From Streptomyces sp. R33 (GTDB lineage Bacteria > Actinomycetota > Actinomycetes > Streptomycetales > Streptomycetaceae): DNA of 64,000 nt. The stretch spans positions 1,736,001 to 1,800,000 of the forward strand of contig NZ_CP165727.1 of the NCBI RefSeq assembly GCF_041200175.1. Reading direction: 5' to 3'. Made by a program: the position numbers and the translations under genes. This document shows, one piece after another, positions 1 to 8,759 of this stretch; the stretch's first letter is position 1, and the number at the start of each line of letters is the position of its first letter. The notes below the pieces were generated by a model, which worked only from the letters and a program-made list of their open reading frames with translations, did no database searches and was not told the origin of the DNA.

Positions 1-510
1 GGCCACGCTCATCGGGGCGCGGCGGCGGGCCTGAAAGAACAGGTCGGTGTACGCATCCTTGGTGACGATCATGTCTGCGACCAGACCGGCGAGTCTGCGC
101 AACAGCCGCCGGTCGTCGTCATCGACGCTGTCCAGCGTGAGGGCCATCACCCCGACCTGGTCACTGCCGTCCAGTAGCGGCAGATACATCCGCACACTGC
201 CGTCCTGCGGCACCTCTACCGTTCTGCGGCTCAGGAACGACGCGCCCGCAGGAGAGCCCTCGACCGGTTCGGGGTCCCCGACCGTCAGCCGCCGGCCTGG
301 CAGCGGCACCAGCAGCATCTGTTCGTAGTCCTGCAAGAGGATCGAGAGGTCCCGGCCGCCGACCCTGGCCACCTCTTCCGCAACGAGCGGGGCGATCAAC
401 TGCGGCGGCATCTCGTGCGCCCGGTCCAGCAACACGCCCAGCAGCCGCTCGCCGAACCCCTCCGACCGGTCCACTCCGAACTCGCCCGACTTCCGCCCGC
501 CTTCGGTCAT
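1..510 (-). CDS. PP2C-type protein phosphatase, N-terminal part, cut by window edge
   Basis: 170 codons are open from an ATG at 508-510 to the left edge. The protein starts MTEGGRKSGEF and runs through a GAF-like region to a segment containing LAGLVADMIVTKDAYTD and FFQARRRAPMSVA. In related Streptomyces PP2C phosphatases a segment of this kind sits just before the catalytic SpoIIE domain, so the phosphatase domain itself should lie outside the window. Such proteins dephosphorylate anti-sigma-factor antagonists. A purine-rich GAAGGG lies 12 bases upstream. A second in-frame ATG at 520-522 is possible but would leave almost no spacing to that site. The family call is from remembered sequence features because the catalytic domain is not visible. 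Confidence 0.7.
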   Translation of the reverse strand, partial: MTEGGRKSGEFGVDRSEGFGERLLGVLLDRAHEMPPQLIAPLVAEEVARVGGRDLSILLQDYEQMLLVPLPGRRLTVGDPEPVEGSPAGASFLSRRTVEVPQDGSVRMYLPLLDGSDQVGVMALTLDSVDDDDRRLLRRLAGLVADMIVTKDAYTDLFFQARRRAPMSVA

Positions 511-1248
511 CGCTGCTTGCATCCCTTCGTCCCGCTGCCTCGGGAAACCCACTGGGTGGATGTCTTCCCGAGGTGCGCGCCCGGCGGCCTCGTGCTCGGC
601 CGAGGTGGCCAGGCACCGGTCGTGGCGGTTCCCGTCAGGATGGGGATCGACTCTCCCATCCCCTCGGCACTGGTGGCTTCAACGCCCCGGCCACGTATCC
701 CGGCTCACCGTGCCACGGACCCGACGCACACCCCAGCACCATCGGATCCATCCGGCGGTCACCGAGGTCTCCACTCGAGCCGCTCACACGGCCCGTACAC
801 TCGGGGCTTCTCGCACGACAGTGATCAACCCGCACAGCCTGACACCGCCAACCGGCCCAAAGAGCCGATTACGCCAGAGGCGGCATGTCGCACCTGGTCA
901 GAGCAGCTGGCGTGCACGGTCTCCTGCGCCAGCGGGTGCTGCAGCGCAAGAGCCAAGTATCCGGTGCAGGGCGGGAGGCCGCCGACTCTCCCCCACCGCC
1001 GTCTCCGAGGTCGGCAACGGCGGGACATGACCGGGACCGATGCTGACCACTTGCTGACCCGGACCCCAACAGCACGACTCTGACCTGTACGTGCTGAGGG
1101 AGTCGGCTGCGGTGTTGCTCCCCGCTTTCCGGGGCCGAAGCAGCGCGGCCGCAGGCTCCCCCGTGCCGGCGCTGCCGTGGTCGACGAAACCCGGCCTGGG
1201 TCGGCGTCATCCTCAGAGCCCAGCGGACGGGCGTGCCCATCCGGTTGA
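511..1248. other. Non-coding stretch upstream of two divergent genes
   Basis: No reading frame here has both a credible start site and the codon bias of the neighbours. It must hold the promoters of the divergent phosphatase and SWIM protein. The only clear structure is the composite repeat at 1039-1088. Confidence 0.5.
1039..1088 (+). repeat. Composite repeat, copy 1 (tandem TGCTGACC boxes)
   Basis: TGCTGACC occurs at 1041-1048 and again at 1052-1059, an 11-bp period (one helical turn). After 20 further bases comes CTGACCTGT at 1080-1088. The same arrangement with the same spacing recurs at 5086-5135. The 21 bases 1039-1059 are identical in both copies while the 20-bp spacers differ. Direct repeats in helical phase resemble arm-type integrase sites or iterons; which of these it is cannot be told from sequence. 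Confidence 0.75.
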
Positions 1249-2946
1249 ATGAATGGCGTGACACATGCTCTGGGTTTCGCCGAGAAAGACCTGCGCCGGA
1301 TGGCAGGGGCGCGCTCCTTCGAGCGGGGGGTCGGCTACCTGTCCGCGGTGTCCCGGCTGGAGATCGGGGACGAGACGATCACCGCGACCGTGGACGGCAC
1401 CGACGCCTACGAGGTCGAGCTGGCCGAGCGCGAGGACGGTGGGCTCACCGGCTGGTGCGACTGCCCGTACGGGCGGGAGGGCAACTTCTGCAAGCACTGC
1501 GTGGCAGTGGGCCTGACCGTACTGCGGCAGGCCGAATCCGTACCGCGGCAGCGGGCGGCCGCCGCCTCGCGCACCCGACTGCTGGATACCTGGCTGGAGT
1601 CCCGCACCCGCGAGGAACTGCTCGTCCTGGTACGGGAACAGCTCTCCGAAGACCGCGACCTGCGCCGCCGCCTTGAGCTCCGCGCGGCCACCGCCGGAGA
1701 GGACACCGGCATCGCCCGGGAGCGCATCCTGAGCCTCCTCGACACCCGCCCCTTCGCCCGCTACGGATACGTCGAGTACGCAGACGCCCACGCCTACGGG
1801 CAGCAGGCGGCAGAGGCGGTCACCGCCCTGCGGGCCATGACCTCAAGCGGCCGGTCGGCAGACGCCGTGAAGGTGGCCCGCGAAGCTCTCCAGGCTTTGG
1901 GCCGCACCTACGGGGAGATCGACGACTCGGACGGCCTGATCGGGGAAGTCGCCACCGGGCTGGCCGAGGCCCACCTGGAGGCCTGCCTGTCCGCCCGCCC
2001 CGACCCGGTGGAGACCGCCGAGTGGCTGGTGCACCACCTGCTGGATGAAGAGAACGACGCCACAGACATCGACCTCTTCGACTACCGGGAGGCCCTGGGT
2101 GAGCCGGGCATGATCCGGGCGCGCGAACTGGTGGTGGCCGCCTGGCGGGCCAACCCCAAGGGGTGGCCGGAGAAGTTCCTCATGGAGCGCCTCCTGAAAG
2201 CGGATGGCAGCAGCGTGGACGCGCTGGTCGCCGTCCACGCGGCAGACCTCGCCCCGAACGGCCACACCCACCTGGTGATCGCCAAGGAGCTGGAAGCGGC
2301 GGGCCGTGCGGCCGAGGCCCTGAAGTGGGCCGAACGCGGTCTGCGGGAGGCCGAGTCCGACTGGGGGCCGGACGACGAGCTGGTCACCTTCGTCTGCGAA
2401 CGGTACGCGCGGGCCGACCGCCTCGCGGGCGTGGTCGCGATCCGCCGGGACCTGCTGCAGGCCCGCCCCTCGTTGGCCGCCTACCAGCATCTGCGTACAG
2501 CGGCCCGGGCGGCCAACGCCTGGGAGGGCTCCGAGCGCGCGGGCGCCCTGGAGGTACTGAAGGCGGCCGCCCAGCCCAAAGACGGCCGCTGGTACGGCGC
2601 CTCCGTGCTGGTCGACGCGCTCATGGACGACGCCGACCTCGAAGCCGCCTGGCAAGCGGCCGCCGACGGGTACGCGGACCAGCGGCAGTGGCTGGCCCTT
2701 GCCGACCGGATCCGCGACAAGAAACCGGCCGACGCGCTGACCGTCTACCTGTGCTGGATCGAGCCGCTGCGCAAGCAGACCGGTGACAGCACGTACGAAC
2801 GCATGGCGGAGCTGCTGCTCAACGCCCGCTCCTGCCACCGCACACTCGGCACCGAGGCCGAGTTCGCCACCTACCTGGCCTCCCTGCGCGCCGACCAGAA
2901 ACGCAAGCGGAAGCTGATGGCGACTCTCGACCTGCACGGACTCTGA
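1249..2946 (+). CDS. SWIM zinc-finger family protein
   Basis: 565 residues. The SWIM zinc motif CxC-x8-CxH is complete at about residues 70-83 (C70, C72, C81, H83 in WCDCPYGREGNFCKHC). The rest is a long run of alpha-helical, TPR-like segments rich in Ala, Leu, Glu and Arg, as is usual for bacterial SWIM proteins. SWIM domains bind zinc and are thought to mediate DNA or protein contacts; no enzymatic domain is visible. No good ribosome site precedes the ATG, so translation may be leaderless. It lies inside the interval bounded by the composite repeats and beside a decayed insertion sequence, so it may be accessory cargo. Confidence 0.85.
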   Translation: MNGVTHALGFAEKDLRRMAGARSFERGVGYLSAVSRLEIGDETITATVDGTDAYEVELAEREDGGLTGWCDCPYGREGNFCKHCVAVGLTVLRQAESVPRQRAAAASRTRLLDTWLESRTREELLVLVREQLSEDRDLRRRLELRAATAGEDTGIARERILSLLDTRPFARYGYVEYADAHAYGQQAAEAVTALRAMTSSGRSADAVKVAREALQALGRTYGEIDDSDGLIGEVATGLAEAHLEACLSARPDPVETAEWLVHHLLDEENDATDIDLFDYREALGEPGMIRARELVVAAWRANPKGWPEKFLMERLLKADGSSVDALVAVHAADLAPNGHTHLVIAKELEAAGRAAEALKWAERGLREAESDWGPDDELVTFVCERYARADRLAGVVAIRRDLLQARPSLAAYQHLRTAARAANAWEGSERAGALEVLKAAAQPKDGRWYGASVLVDALMDDADLEAAWQAAADGYADQRQWLALADRIRDKKPADALTVYLCWIEPLRKQTGDSTYERMAELLLNARSCHRTLGTEAEFATYLASLRADQKRKRKLMATLDLHGL

Positions 2947-3274
2947 GCGGTACCGCGCCGTCTCGCCCGCCGTGCTCCGATGTTTGACTTGGGCCTCTGC
3001 CAAGTCCTCGTACGTCTTGCCGAAGGCAGGCTGGGTCCGGCCTTCGCGCCGGCTCGTGGTGAACGGACGTACGGCGTCCGCCGTATCTGCGGCCTTGCCC
3101 GCTCTGGCGTCGCGTTCCGCCTTGCATCACCCGTGACAGAACGGGTGCGGATGGCGCCAGGGCGACATGAGGTCTCCGAACGCAGGTGTGATCGGGCGTG
3201 CGAGCAGGGTGTCAACGAGTCGGACGGTGGTCTCGCCGCTCCGGCCACGGCCACCCGGTTGGCCAGGACCAAGA
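2947..3274. other. Intergenic stretch, nothing recognised
   Basis: Between the SWIM gene and the insertion sequence remnant. A 100-codon plus-strand frame exists but has no ribosome site, unusual composition and no recognisable domain, so it is not called. Confidence 0.4.
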
Positions 3275-4150
3275 ACTCCTAACGAAATGATCTTCAAGGT
3301 GGTTGGATCACTCCGGGACTGATGATCTGGGGGTGTGGGGTGGCTCGGCCGAAGCCGTGGGAAGTCGATGACGGGCTGTGGGCGGTGATCGAGCCGCTGC
3401 TACCGAAGGTGGAGCGGCGGCCCCGGCACCCCGGGCGCAAGCGGCATCCGGACCGGCCGGTGTTCCAGGGCATCCTGTTCGTCCTACACACCGGGATCAC
3501 CTGGGAACATCTGCCGCAGGAGCTCGGCTCCGGCTCGGGTATGACCTGCTGGCGCCGCTTGGCCAAGTGGATCGAGGCTGGAGTCCGGCCCCGGCTGCAC
3601 GGGGTCCTGCTGGCCAAGCTTCGCAGCGCGAGCGCCCTGGACTTCTCCCGGGCGGCCGTCGACGACTCCCACATACGGGCGTTGAAGGGGGCTCCAAGAC
3701 GGGACGAAGCCCTGTTGACCGGGGCAGGACGGGCAGCAAGCATCACCTGATCACCGACGCCACTGGTATCCCGCTCGCACCTTGACCGGCGGCAACCGCA
3801 ACGACGTCACCCAGCTGATCCCGCTGCTTCAGGCGGTACCGCCGGTGCGGGGCAAGCGAGGCCGGCCCCGGCACCGCCCGGACATCGTGCTGGGCGACCG
3901 CGGCTACGACCACGACAAGTACCGCCGCCTCGTCCGGGATCGCGGTGTAAAGCCGCTTATCGCCCGCCACGGCACCGAGATGGCTCCGGACTCGGCGCCC
4001 AACGCCGGGTCGTGGAGCGAGCATTCGCCCACCCGCACTGTTTCCGCCGCCGGCGGATCCGCTGGGAGACACGCGACGACATCCACGAAGCCTTCCTCGC
4101 CCTCGGATGCCCACTGATCTGCCGGCGACGCCTGAACTCCTGGTAGGAGT
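3275..4150 (+). mobile_element. IS5-family insertion sequence remnant
   Basis: About 0.88 kb containing one transposase coding region. A short inverted match marks the probable ends: ACTCCTA at 3275-3281 and TAGGAGT at 4144-4150. Longer terminal repeats are not preserved. I could not identify a target duplication. The transposase is broken in more than one place, so the copy should be unable to move by itself. Confidence 0.75.
3322..4146 (+). pseudogene. IS5-family transposase, frameshifted
   Basis: The reading continues across three frame changes. The first frame carries the N-terminal part (PWEVDDGLWAVIEPLLP, then GMTCWRRLAKW and VDDSHIRALKG). At about 3686-3696, in a G run, it must drop a base to read GSKTGRSPVDRGRTGSKHHL; homologues in Streptomyces often use a programmed shift near here, so this one may be functional. 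A second shift near 3778-3784 is needed to enter LTGGNRNDVTQLIPLLQ and RPDIVLGDRGYDHDKYR. A third near 3985-4000 is needed to enter RRVVERAFAHPHCFRR and DDIHEAFLALGCPLICRRR, ending at TAG 4144-4146. The last two shifts look disabling. The DDE acidic residues lie in different frames. Confidence 0.85.
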
Positions 4151-4192
4151 CCAAGACAGGCACGGCTTACGTTGACGGCCCGGTGGCCGGCC

Positions 4193-4933
4193 TCAGGTTG
4201 GCTTGCGCCACACGGAGATGTGCTTCGCGGAGTCCTGGGTGAACGGAGACCCGTCCCAGTCCGCGACGCGACGTTCCAGCTCGAGCCCAGCGATCCGTGC
4301 CATCAGGTCGAGCTCTGCCGGCCAGGCGTAGCGGTGCCGGGAGTTTTCGCGGCGGTAGCGGCCGTCGTCGCCGTCGCGGGTGAAGTGGTGCGAGAGGAGA
4401 ATTTGCTCGACGAGGTCGAAGGTGTCGAAGCCGAGATGCTGCTCAGAGATGTCGAACGGCACCGCGACCTGGCCGGGCGGCAGGAACCGCAGCGGCGGCA
4501 CGCCCAGCTCGATGACGAATCGGCCGCCGGGCTCCAGATGGCGTGCGGCGTTGCGGAAGCACTCGACCTGCTCGTCCTGCGTGAGCAGGTTCGTGATGGT
4601 GTTGTAGACGAGATAGACCAGGGTGAACTCGCCGGGAACGACGGTGGTGGCCATGTCCCCGATGACTACCGGGAGCGTGTCCTCGTCGATCTTGCGCCGC
4701 AGCACCGCTGCCATGTGCTCGGACAGTTCGATGCCCACTACCGGCACGCCGCGTTCCCGGAGCGGGACGCCCACTCGTCCGGTCCCGATGGCGAACTCCA
4801 GTGCCCGGCCGTCTCCGGCGAGCTCGGCGAGGAAGGCGAGAGTCGGTCCGAGAACGGCAGCCGAGGACGACTCGGCCTCCTCGGCGTCGTAGCGGTCGGC
4901 GGTCGCGCGGGTCCACAGCTCACTGCTCGTCAC
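4193..4933 (-). CDS. Class I SAM-dependent methyltransferase
   Basis: 246 residues from a GTG at 4931-4933, chosen because AAGGTGG lies at suitable distance and the protein then begins TSSELWTRATADRYD. An ATG 54 bases further up is in frame but adds a segment unlike the family. Motif I is LEFAIGTGRVGVPL, where the second residue of the usual G-x-G is kept. The acidic end of strand two is VVGIELSEHM and motif II/III is ARHLEPGGRFVIEL. The substrate cannot be inferred. It sits alone between the insertion sequence and copy 2 of the composite repeat. Confidence 0.85.
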   Translation of the reverse strand: MTSSELWTRATADRYDAEEAESSSAAVLGPTLAFLAELAGDGRALEFAIGTGRVGVPLRERGVPVVGIELSEHMAAVLRRKIDEDTLPVVIGDMATTVVPGEFTLVYLVYNTITNLLTQDEQVECFRNAARHLEPGGRFVIELGVPPLRFLPPGQVAVPFDISEQHLGFDTFDLVEQILLSHHFTRDGDDGRYRRENSRHRYAWPAELDLMARIAGLELERRVADWDGSPFTQDSAKHISVWRKPT

Positions 4934-5472
4934 GGGGGGCCACCTTGCCGGGTACCGAGGGGCACTGTCGACGCATTTACCTTCCACCGGCTCCGATCAC
5001 ACGGTTCGGGGCGGCCCGGTGTCACTGCCGGCACCAGCGCGCCCGCGGCGGCAGCGACCAAAGTCGGCCGCACTCAATCAGGGCTGATGCTGACCACTTG
5101 CTGACCTCACCTCGGCCTGCACGGCCCTGACCTGTGGAAACGTTCGGATACCCATCTCCTGCTGTGGCGATCCCCCTCGCCACCCTCGCGGTACACACAC
5201 CCCCACGCGCCATAACATTGATCAGCAGCTACTGCAATCAAATTCGTCAGATCGAGTGAAAGCATTCTGGCGATGCGTGGATTGTTTTTCCTAACTCCCT
5301 ACATCGACTCACAAGTTCGACGGCGACTCCGTGAGAGTGAAGGCCTCCTAGCCAGGTTCCCGATGGCGTTGGCGAGGTGCCACGATTCCGATCGTCTGCT
5401 TAACAAGCTCAGGCGGTAGGGGAGTTGACCGGTGGGTCGATGCTGCCGCGTCTCTCCTGAAGGGCCTCGGTC
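4934..5472. other. Non-coding stretch holding composite repeat copy 2
   Basis: No supported gene. It holds the second copy of the TGCTGACC repeat (5086-5135). From about 5140 to 5290 the sequence is less GC-rich than its surroundings, which fits either old junction DNA or a promoter region for the genes starting at 5473 or 5681. Confidence 0.45.
5086..5135 (+). repeat. Composite repeat, copy 2 (tandem TGCTGACC boxes)
   Basis: TGCTGACC at 5088-5095 and 5099-5106, then CTGACCTGT at 5127-5135. Spacing matches copy 1 exactly. The two copies are in the same orientation 4,047 bp apart. Confidence 0.75.
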
Positions 5473-5667
5473 ATGGATTCTCCTACGGAACCTCCTCGTT
5501 CGAGTGAAGATCGGATGAAGTGCCATTCTCATTGCCGGATCGGCATTTGGATCAATGTCGCCAGGTTCGTTCTTGTGGGCCTCGGGTTGTTCACCGACAA
5601 CCCCGCCGTGCGCGCAGCGCACAGGATCGCCGTCTGGGTGGCTGGCGACGTCCGGGACTCCGAGTGA
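5473..5667 (+). CDS. Possible small protein of 64 residues
   Basis: ATG at 5473 with GAAGGG eight bases upstream, stop 13 bases before the next gene. The last two thirds have clear G/C bias at third positions (roughly 35 of 42 codons), supporting translation. One hydrophobic stretch, IGIWINVARFVLVGLGLF, could be a membrane segment. No family recognised. The first third has weak bias and could be non-coding, so the start is doubtful. Confidence 0.35.
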   Translation: MDSPTEPPRSSEDRMKCHSHCRIGIWINVARFVLVGLGLFTDNPAVRAAHRIAVWVAGDVRDSE

Positions 5668-5680
5668 TGTGAGGTTGCAC

Positions 5681-7897
5681 ATGTCTGAAGCCGTCATCAA
5701 AGGTCCGTTTCCGTTGCCCGCGCCCAAGGAGGACCAAGAGGACTGGATCGAGGCCGTGTTGGCCACAGACGGGGTCAACCTTCCCCGCGGTGCGCTGGAA
5801 AACGTGGCGCCCTTCATCGCCGCCCCTGGGGAAATGATCGGCCCCCCGGACTCCGACGGCGTCCGCAGGCTCAAGGGCGGCACGGTACGCCGTATCCGCA
5901 CGGATGCCGGTGAGATGCTGGTGGCGGTCGTCCGCATGCACGGTGTCGGAGGAGTGCTGTGGAGCCACAATGAGCGCATCAGCTCGATCTGGCGTTCCGT
6001 CGCAGACCCGACGGTGGCGCACGGAACCGAGAAGACGCTGGCTTCGGTCCGTCCCTGGAGTTGCATCGATGACGATGGGCGCGAACACTCCCTCGCGGCC
6101 CTGGAGACTTCCGTACCGAACCGGCAGGCCTTGATCATGGATGCCGAGGATGCTGCGGATGCTCTGTTGAAGTACGACCGGCTGCGGAAGTACGACCTCG
6201 GCGAGGATCTGGTCCTCAACGGGCAGCAAGAGCCCGGAATGTACGTTCCACAGTACATTCGGTTGCAGGACAATCCGGAGGTGGACGGGGATGGAAACCC
6301 CCTCTATCCGGACGCGTATTGGGGATGGATGGCGGTCCGCGGAAATAATCGAACACAGAAGCGTCAATCGATCTTCCGTCTGAGTTCCGGGGAGGTGCTC
6401 GCGGGCGTCCCGGCCGAGAAGCTGGGGCGGACCGAAGGCGGCGTCGTCTGCGATCCGCAGGTGTGGCTCGCCGAATTCTCCCATCTCCTCAACCGGGAAT
6501 TCGCCGAATCAGATGAGGACTTGGACCCGAAGACCGGCGCGCGGGCGCACCGCGCCGCGGCCATCGCCATCGTGGAAGCGCATCTCGTCATCGGCACCCC
6601 GACCCCGCAGCGCCTCTACCGCATCGTCCAGATGAGCAACCGCCGCGACCACGTGAACCCCCCGCTGGAGTTCGATGCCGTCGGCCGTTCCCGCGCCCTC
6701 GGGCGTGGTGTGCTGGGGATGTACGTCGCACGACAGCTCATGGACGAGAAGACCGCGGAGGTGCTGTCCGGGCTGGCACCCATCCGTGAACTCCCCGACA
6801 TCTCATCGGACATGTCGGTCTCGGAGTTGCGTGATCGGCGTTCCATGGCACTGCTACGAGCTCTGTTCCCCGTCGACCCGCTCAAGCGTCACCTCCTCCA
6901 GCGGGCACTCAGTGAGAATCCGCCGTCCCAGCTGAAGGCGAGCGAGATCCACCAGCGTGCCCGGGCCTGGTCGGCCCTCACGTCCGAGAGCTACCCGAAG
7001 CCGTGGAATCCGAGGATCGGCGAGATCTTCACCACCAAGATCAGGGACGGCGTGGTCCTCTCCGGACGTCGGCTGCCTGATCTGCTGGCGGCCGCGAACA
7101 CCGACAACGAGGCCTTCGAGGAGTTGGTCTCGTACCGTGCGGCGCACTGGCTGGCTTCCTTCGCCCTGGTGGAACCCGACCGCGGTTCGCTGGACGGCCA
7201 GGAGGCGATCGACGACGCGGGCGGGCGCGTGGCCCGGGAGCGGCGGACGGTGACGAACGTCCTACAAGCGCTGCGCCACGAGAAGAAGCGGATGATGGCG
7301 GTCGGCGTCCTCAGGGAGCTGGCCGCGGCGATGGACGACGGGGACCGCAGTCCGTGGCGGGTCAGCAGCAATGGGACGCAGCTTCCGGGCCGTGCGATGA
7401 CGCCCGTCTGGTTCGACATGGAGTTCCCGAAAGAGATGGGCACGCGGCCTCGCAGGGCGCCCGTGCCCCCGCCTGCCGCGCCGCCCACCACCTCCGCCCC
7501 ACGGGCCACGACCCCTGCCAGGGAGCAGGTCGGGGCCCGGGCGGAGACCGAGCCGCCCGCACTCACCGGAGCCACTGGCCCAGCCGCCGTCCTTCCCGCC
7601 CAGGGGGCGCCGGCTGCGCACCCGGCGCAGCCTGCGATCCCGGCGAGCCCTCCCCCTGGTCCGCCTGCTCCGGACGCCCTGATGGTGAGGATCGAGGAAC
7701 TGATCCACGGTGTCAGTGAAGGATCGACCGAGATCCGCCAGCTGCTCCACGAGCTGAAGAACCGGGCGGACGGTGCCGCGGCGTCCCCGCCCCTCACCCG
7801 TGGCCGGGCCGACGCGGCTGTACGCCGCATCAACCAGACGGTGGCCCGCCTGCGCGAACTGCCCGAGCTCGTCGAGACGATGGCGGAATCGGAGTGA
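5681..7897 (+). CDS. Large protein of unknown function, possibly ParB/DndB-like fold in part
   Basis: 738 residues from ATG 5681, chosen because GAGGT lies five bases upstream; the frame is open further up but without a start site. I do not recognise the family. Residues 1-580 look globular. The segment around residues 185-235 contains EPGMYVPQYIRLQD and WGWMAVRGNNRTQKRQ, whose layout (a command-like proline/aspartate region, then a charged RGNNRTQKR) faintly resembles ParB-type or DGQHR-type domains; this is a weak impression. Residues about 585-670 are a disordered Pro/Ala/Thr linker. Residues about 670-738 are predicted helical with heptad-like spacing (IEELIHGVSEGSTEIRQLLH), a likely coiled coil. 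It stands alone, with no restriction, phage or partition gene next to it. Confidence 0.75.
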   Translation: MSEAVIKGPFPLPAPKEDQEDWIEAVLATDGVNLPRGALENVAPFIAAPGEMIGPPDSDGVRRLKGGTVRRIRTDAGEMLVAVVRMHGVGGVLWSHNERISSIWRSVADPTVAHGTEKTLASVRPWSCIDDDGREHSLAALETSVPNRQALIMDAEDAADALLKYDRLRKYDLGEDLVLNGQQEPGMYVPQYIRLQDNPEVDGDGNPLYPDAYWGWMAVRGNNRTQKRQSIFRLSSGEVLAGVPAEKLGRTEGGVVCDPQVWLAEFSHLLNREFAESDEDLDPKTGARAHRAAAIAIVEAHLVIGTPTPQRLYRIVQMSNRRDHVNPPLEFDAVGRSRALGRGVLGMYVARQLMDEKTAEVLSGLAPIRELPDISSDMSVSELRDRRSMALLRALFPVDPLKRHLLQRALSENPPSQLKASEIHQRARAWSALTSESYPKPWNPRIGEIFTTKIRDGVVLSGRRLPDLLAAANTDNEAFEELVSYRAAHWLASFALVEPDRGSLDGQEAIDDAGGRVARERRTVTNVLQALRHEKKRMMAVGVLRELAAAMDDGDRSPWRVSSNGTQLPGRAMTPVWFDMEFPKEMGTRPRRAPVPPPAAPPTTSAPRATTPAREQVGARAETEPPALTGATGPAAVLPAQGAPAAHPAQPAIPASPPPGPPAPDALMVRIEELIHGVSEGSTEIRQLLHELKNRADGAAASPPLTRGRADAAVRRINQTVARLRELPELVETMAESE

Positions 7898-8259
7898 CGG
7901 TGCACTCTTCGGCGCTCGGCCGCTGCGGGCGCGGGGGGCCTGCCCTGCGGGTGCGGGAAACGCTGCGCCCCAGGTGGGAACACCTGTGTTCGCGAGATGA
8001 GGATTTAGCGAACCGCGCACTGAGGATTTTTACGACTCCAAAAGAGGGCGCCGATATTTACGGCGCGGGCCACCGTGCCGTGCTAATGTCGATCTCAGTT
8101 GCAGTTGTGGTTCCCAAAATTTCAGGCACCCAGTCGGACTTCGCGTCCACTGTGAGCGCTTGTGTATTTCCGGTCTTCTGATCCGGCGGGGCAATCATCG
8201 CGGCGACACGAGGTCCGCACGTTGCGGATCCCGTTGTACTGCCCCAAAGGAGATTTGAC
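7898..8259. promoter_or_regulatory. Long leader and promoter region of the cold-shock gene
   Basis: 362 bases with no gene. TAATGT at 8084-8089 could be a -10 element, which would give a leader of about 160 bases. Long structured leaders are common for cold-shock genes and often sense temperature. I cannot fix the -35 element. From about 8000 to 8180 the sequence is AT-richer than its surroundings. Confidence 0.4.
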
Positions 8260-8463
8260 ATGGCTACTGGTACCGTGAAGTGGTTCAACGCGGAAAAGGG
8301 TTTCGGCTTCATCGAGCAGGAGGGTGGCGGCGCTGACGTGTTCGCCCACTACTCGAACATCGCCGCCCAGGGCTTCCGCGAGCTGCAGGAAGGCCAGAAG
8401 GTCAGCTTCGACATCGCGCAGGGCCAGAAGGGCCCGACGGCCGAGAACATCGTTCCCGCCTGA
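8260..8463 (+). CDS. Cold-shock protein, CspA family
   Basis: 67 residues, the usual size of a single cold-shock domain. It begins [23 protein letters not shown]1 (KGFGFIE) and RNP2 (DVFAHYSNI) are both intact. These proteins bind single-stranded RNA and melt secondary structure. A strong AAAGGAG precedes the ATG, followed by a 40-bp hairpin after the stop. The next gene is an RNA helicase, so the pair probably acts together on structured RNA at low temperature. Confidence 0.97.
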   Translation: MATGTVKWFNAEKGFGFIEQEGGGADVFAHYSNIAAQGFRELQEGQKVSFDIAQGQKGPTAENIVPA

Positions 8464-8480
8464 CGCTGACGCGTACTTCG

Positions 8481-8520
8481 CAGCTGGGGCCCGCATCCCT
8501 CGGGGTGCGGGCCCCAGCTG
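8481..8520 (+). terminator. Intrinsic terminator after the cold-shock gene
   Basis: 15-bp perfect arms (CAGCTGGGGCCCGCA at 8481-8495 and its complement at 8506-8520) around a 10-base loop, followed by CGCGTTTT. It lies 17 bases after the stop codon. Confidence 0.85.
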
Positions 8521-8759
8521 CGCGTTTTCCCCGCAGTGAGTCCACCTGCGGGACGATCCGAGGATTCCGCGGCCCTCCGTTCGAGGATCATCACCCGGGG
8601 GCAGCCGCACCGCGTCCCCGTTTCCAGCGCCTGAGCCCGCACCGTCTTTTGCCGGCCAGATTTCGCTTTCACGTTCCATCCGGCCCATTCTCGCAATTCT
8701 CCGTGCACTCGCTGCTGCGGGAATTCCTTGATATGCGCCGCATTCGAGGAAGGTTCCGC

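Noticed and set aside
161..616. 151-codon minus-strand frame at the left edge
   Set aside because: The overlapping frame ending at 510 gives clear phosphatase-family protein; this one is Arg/Gly-rich noise.
2980..3282. 100-codon plus-strand frame between SWIM gene and IS element
   Set aside because: No ribosome site, no domain and atypical residue use.
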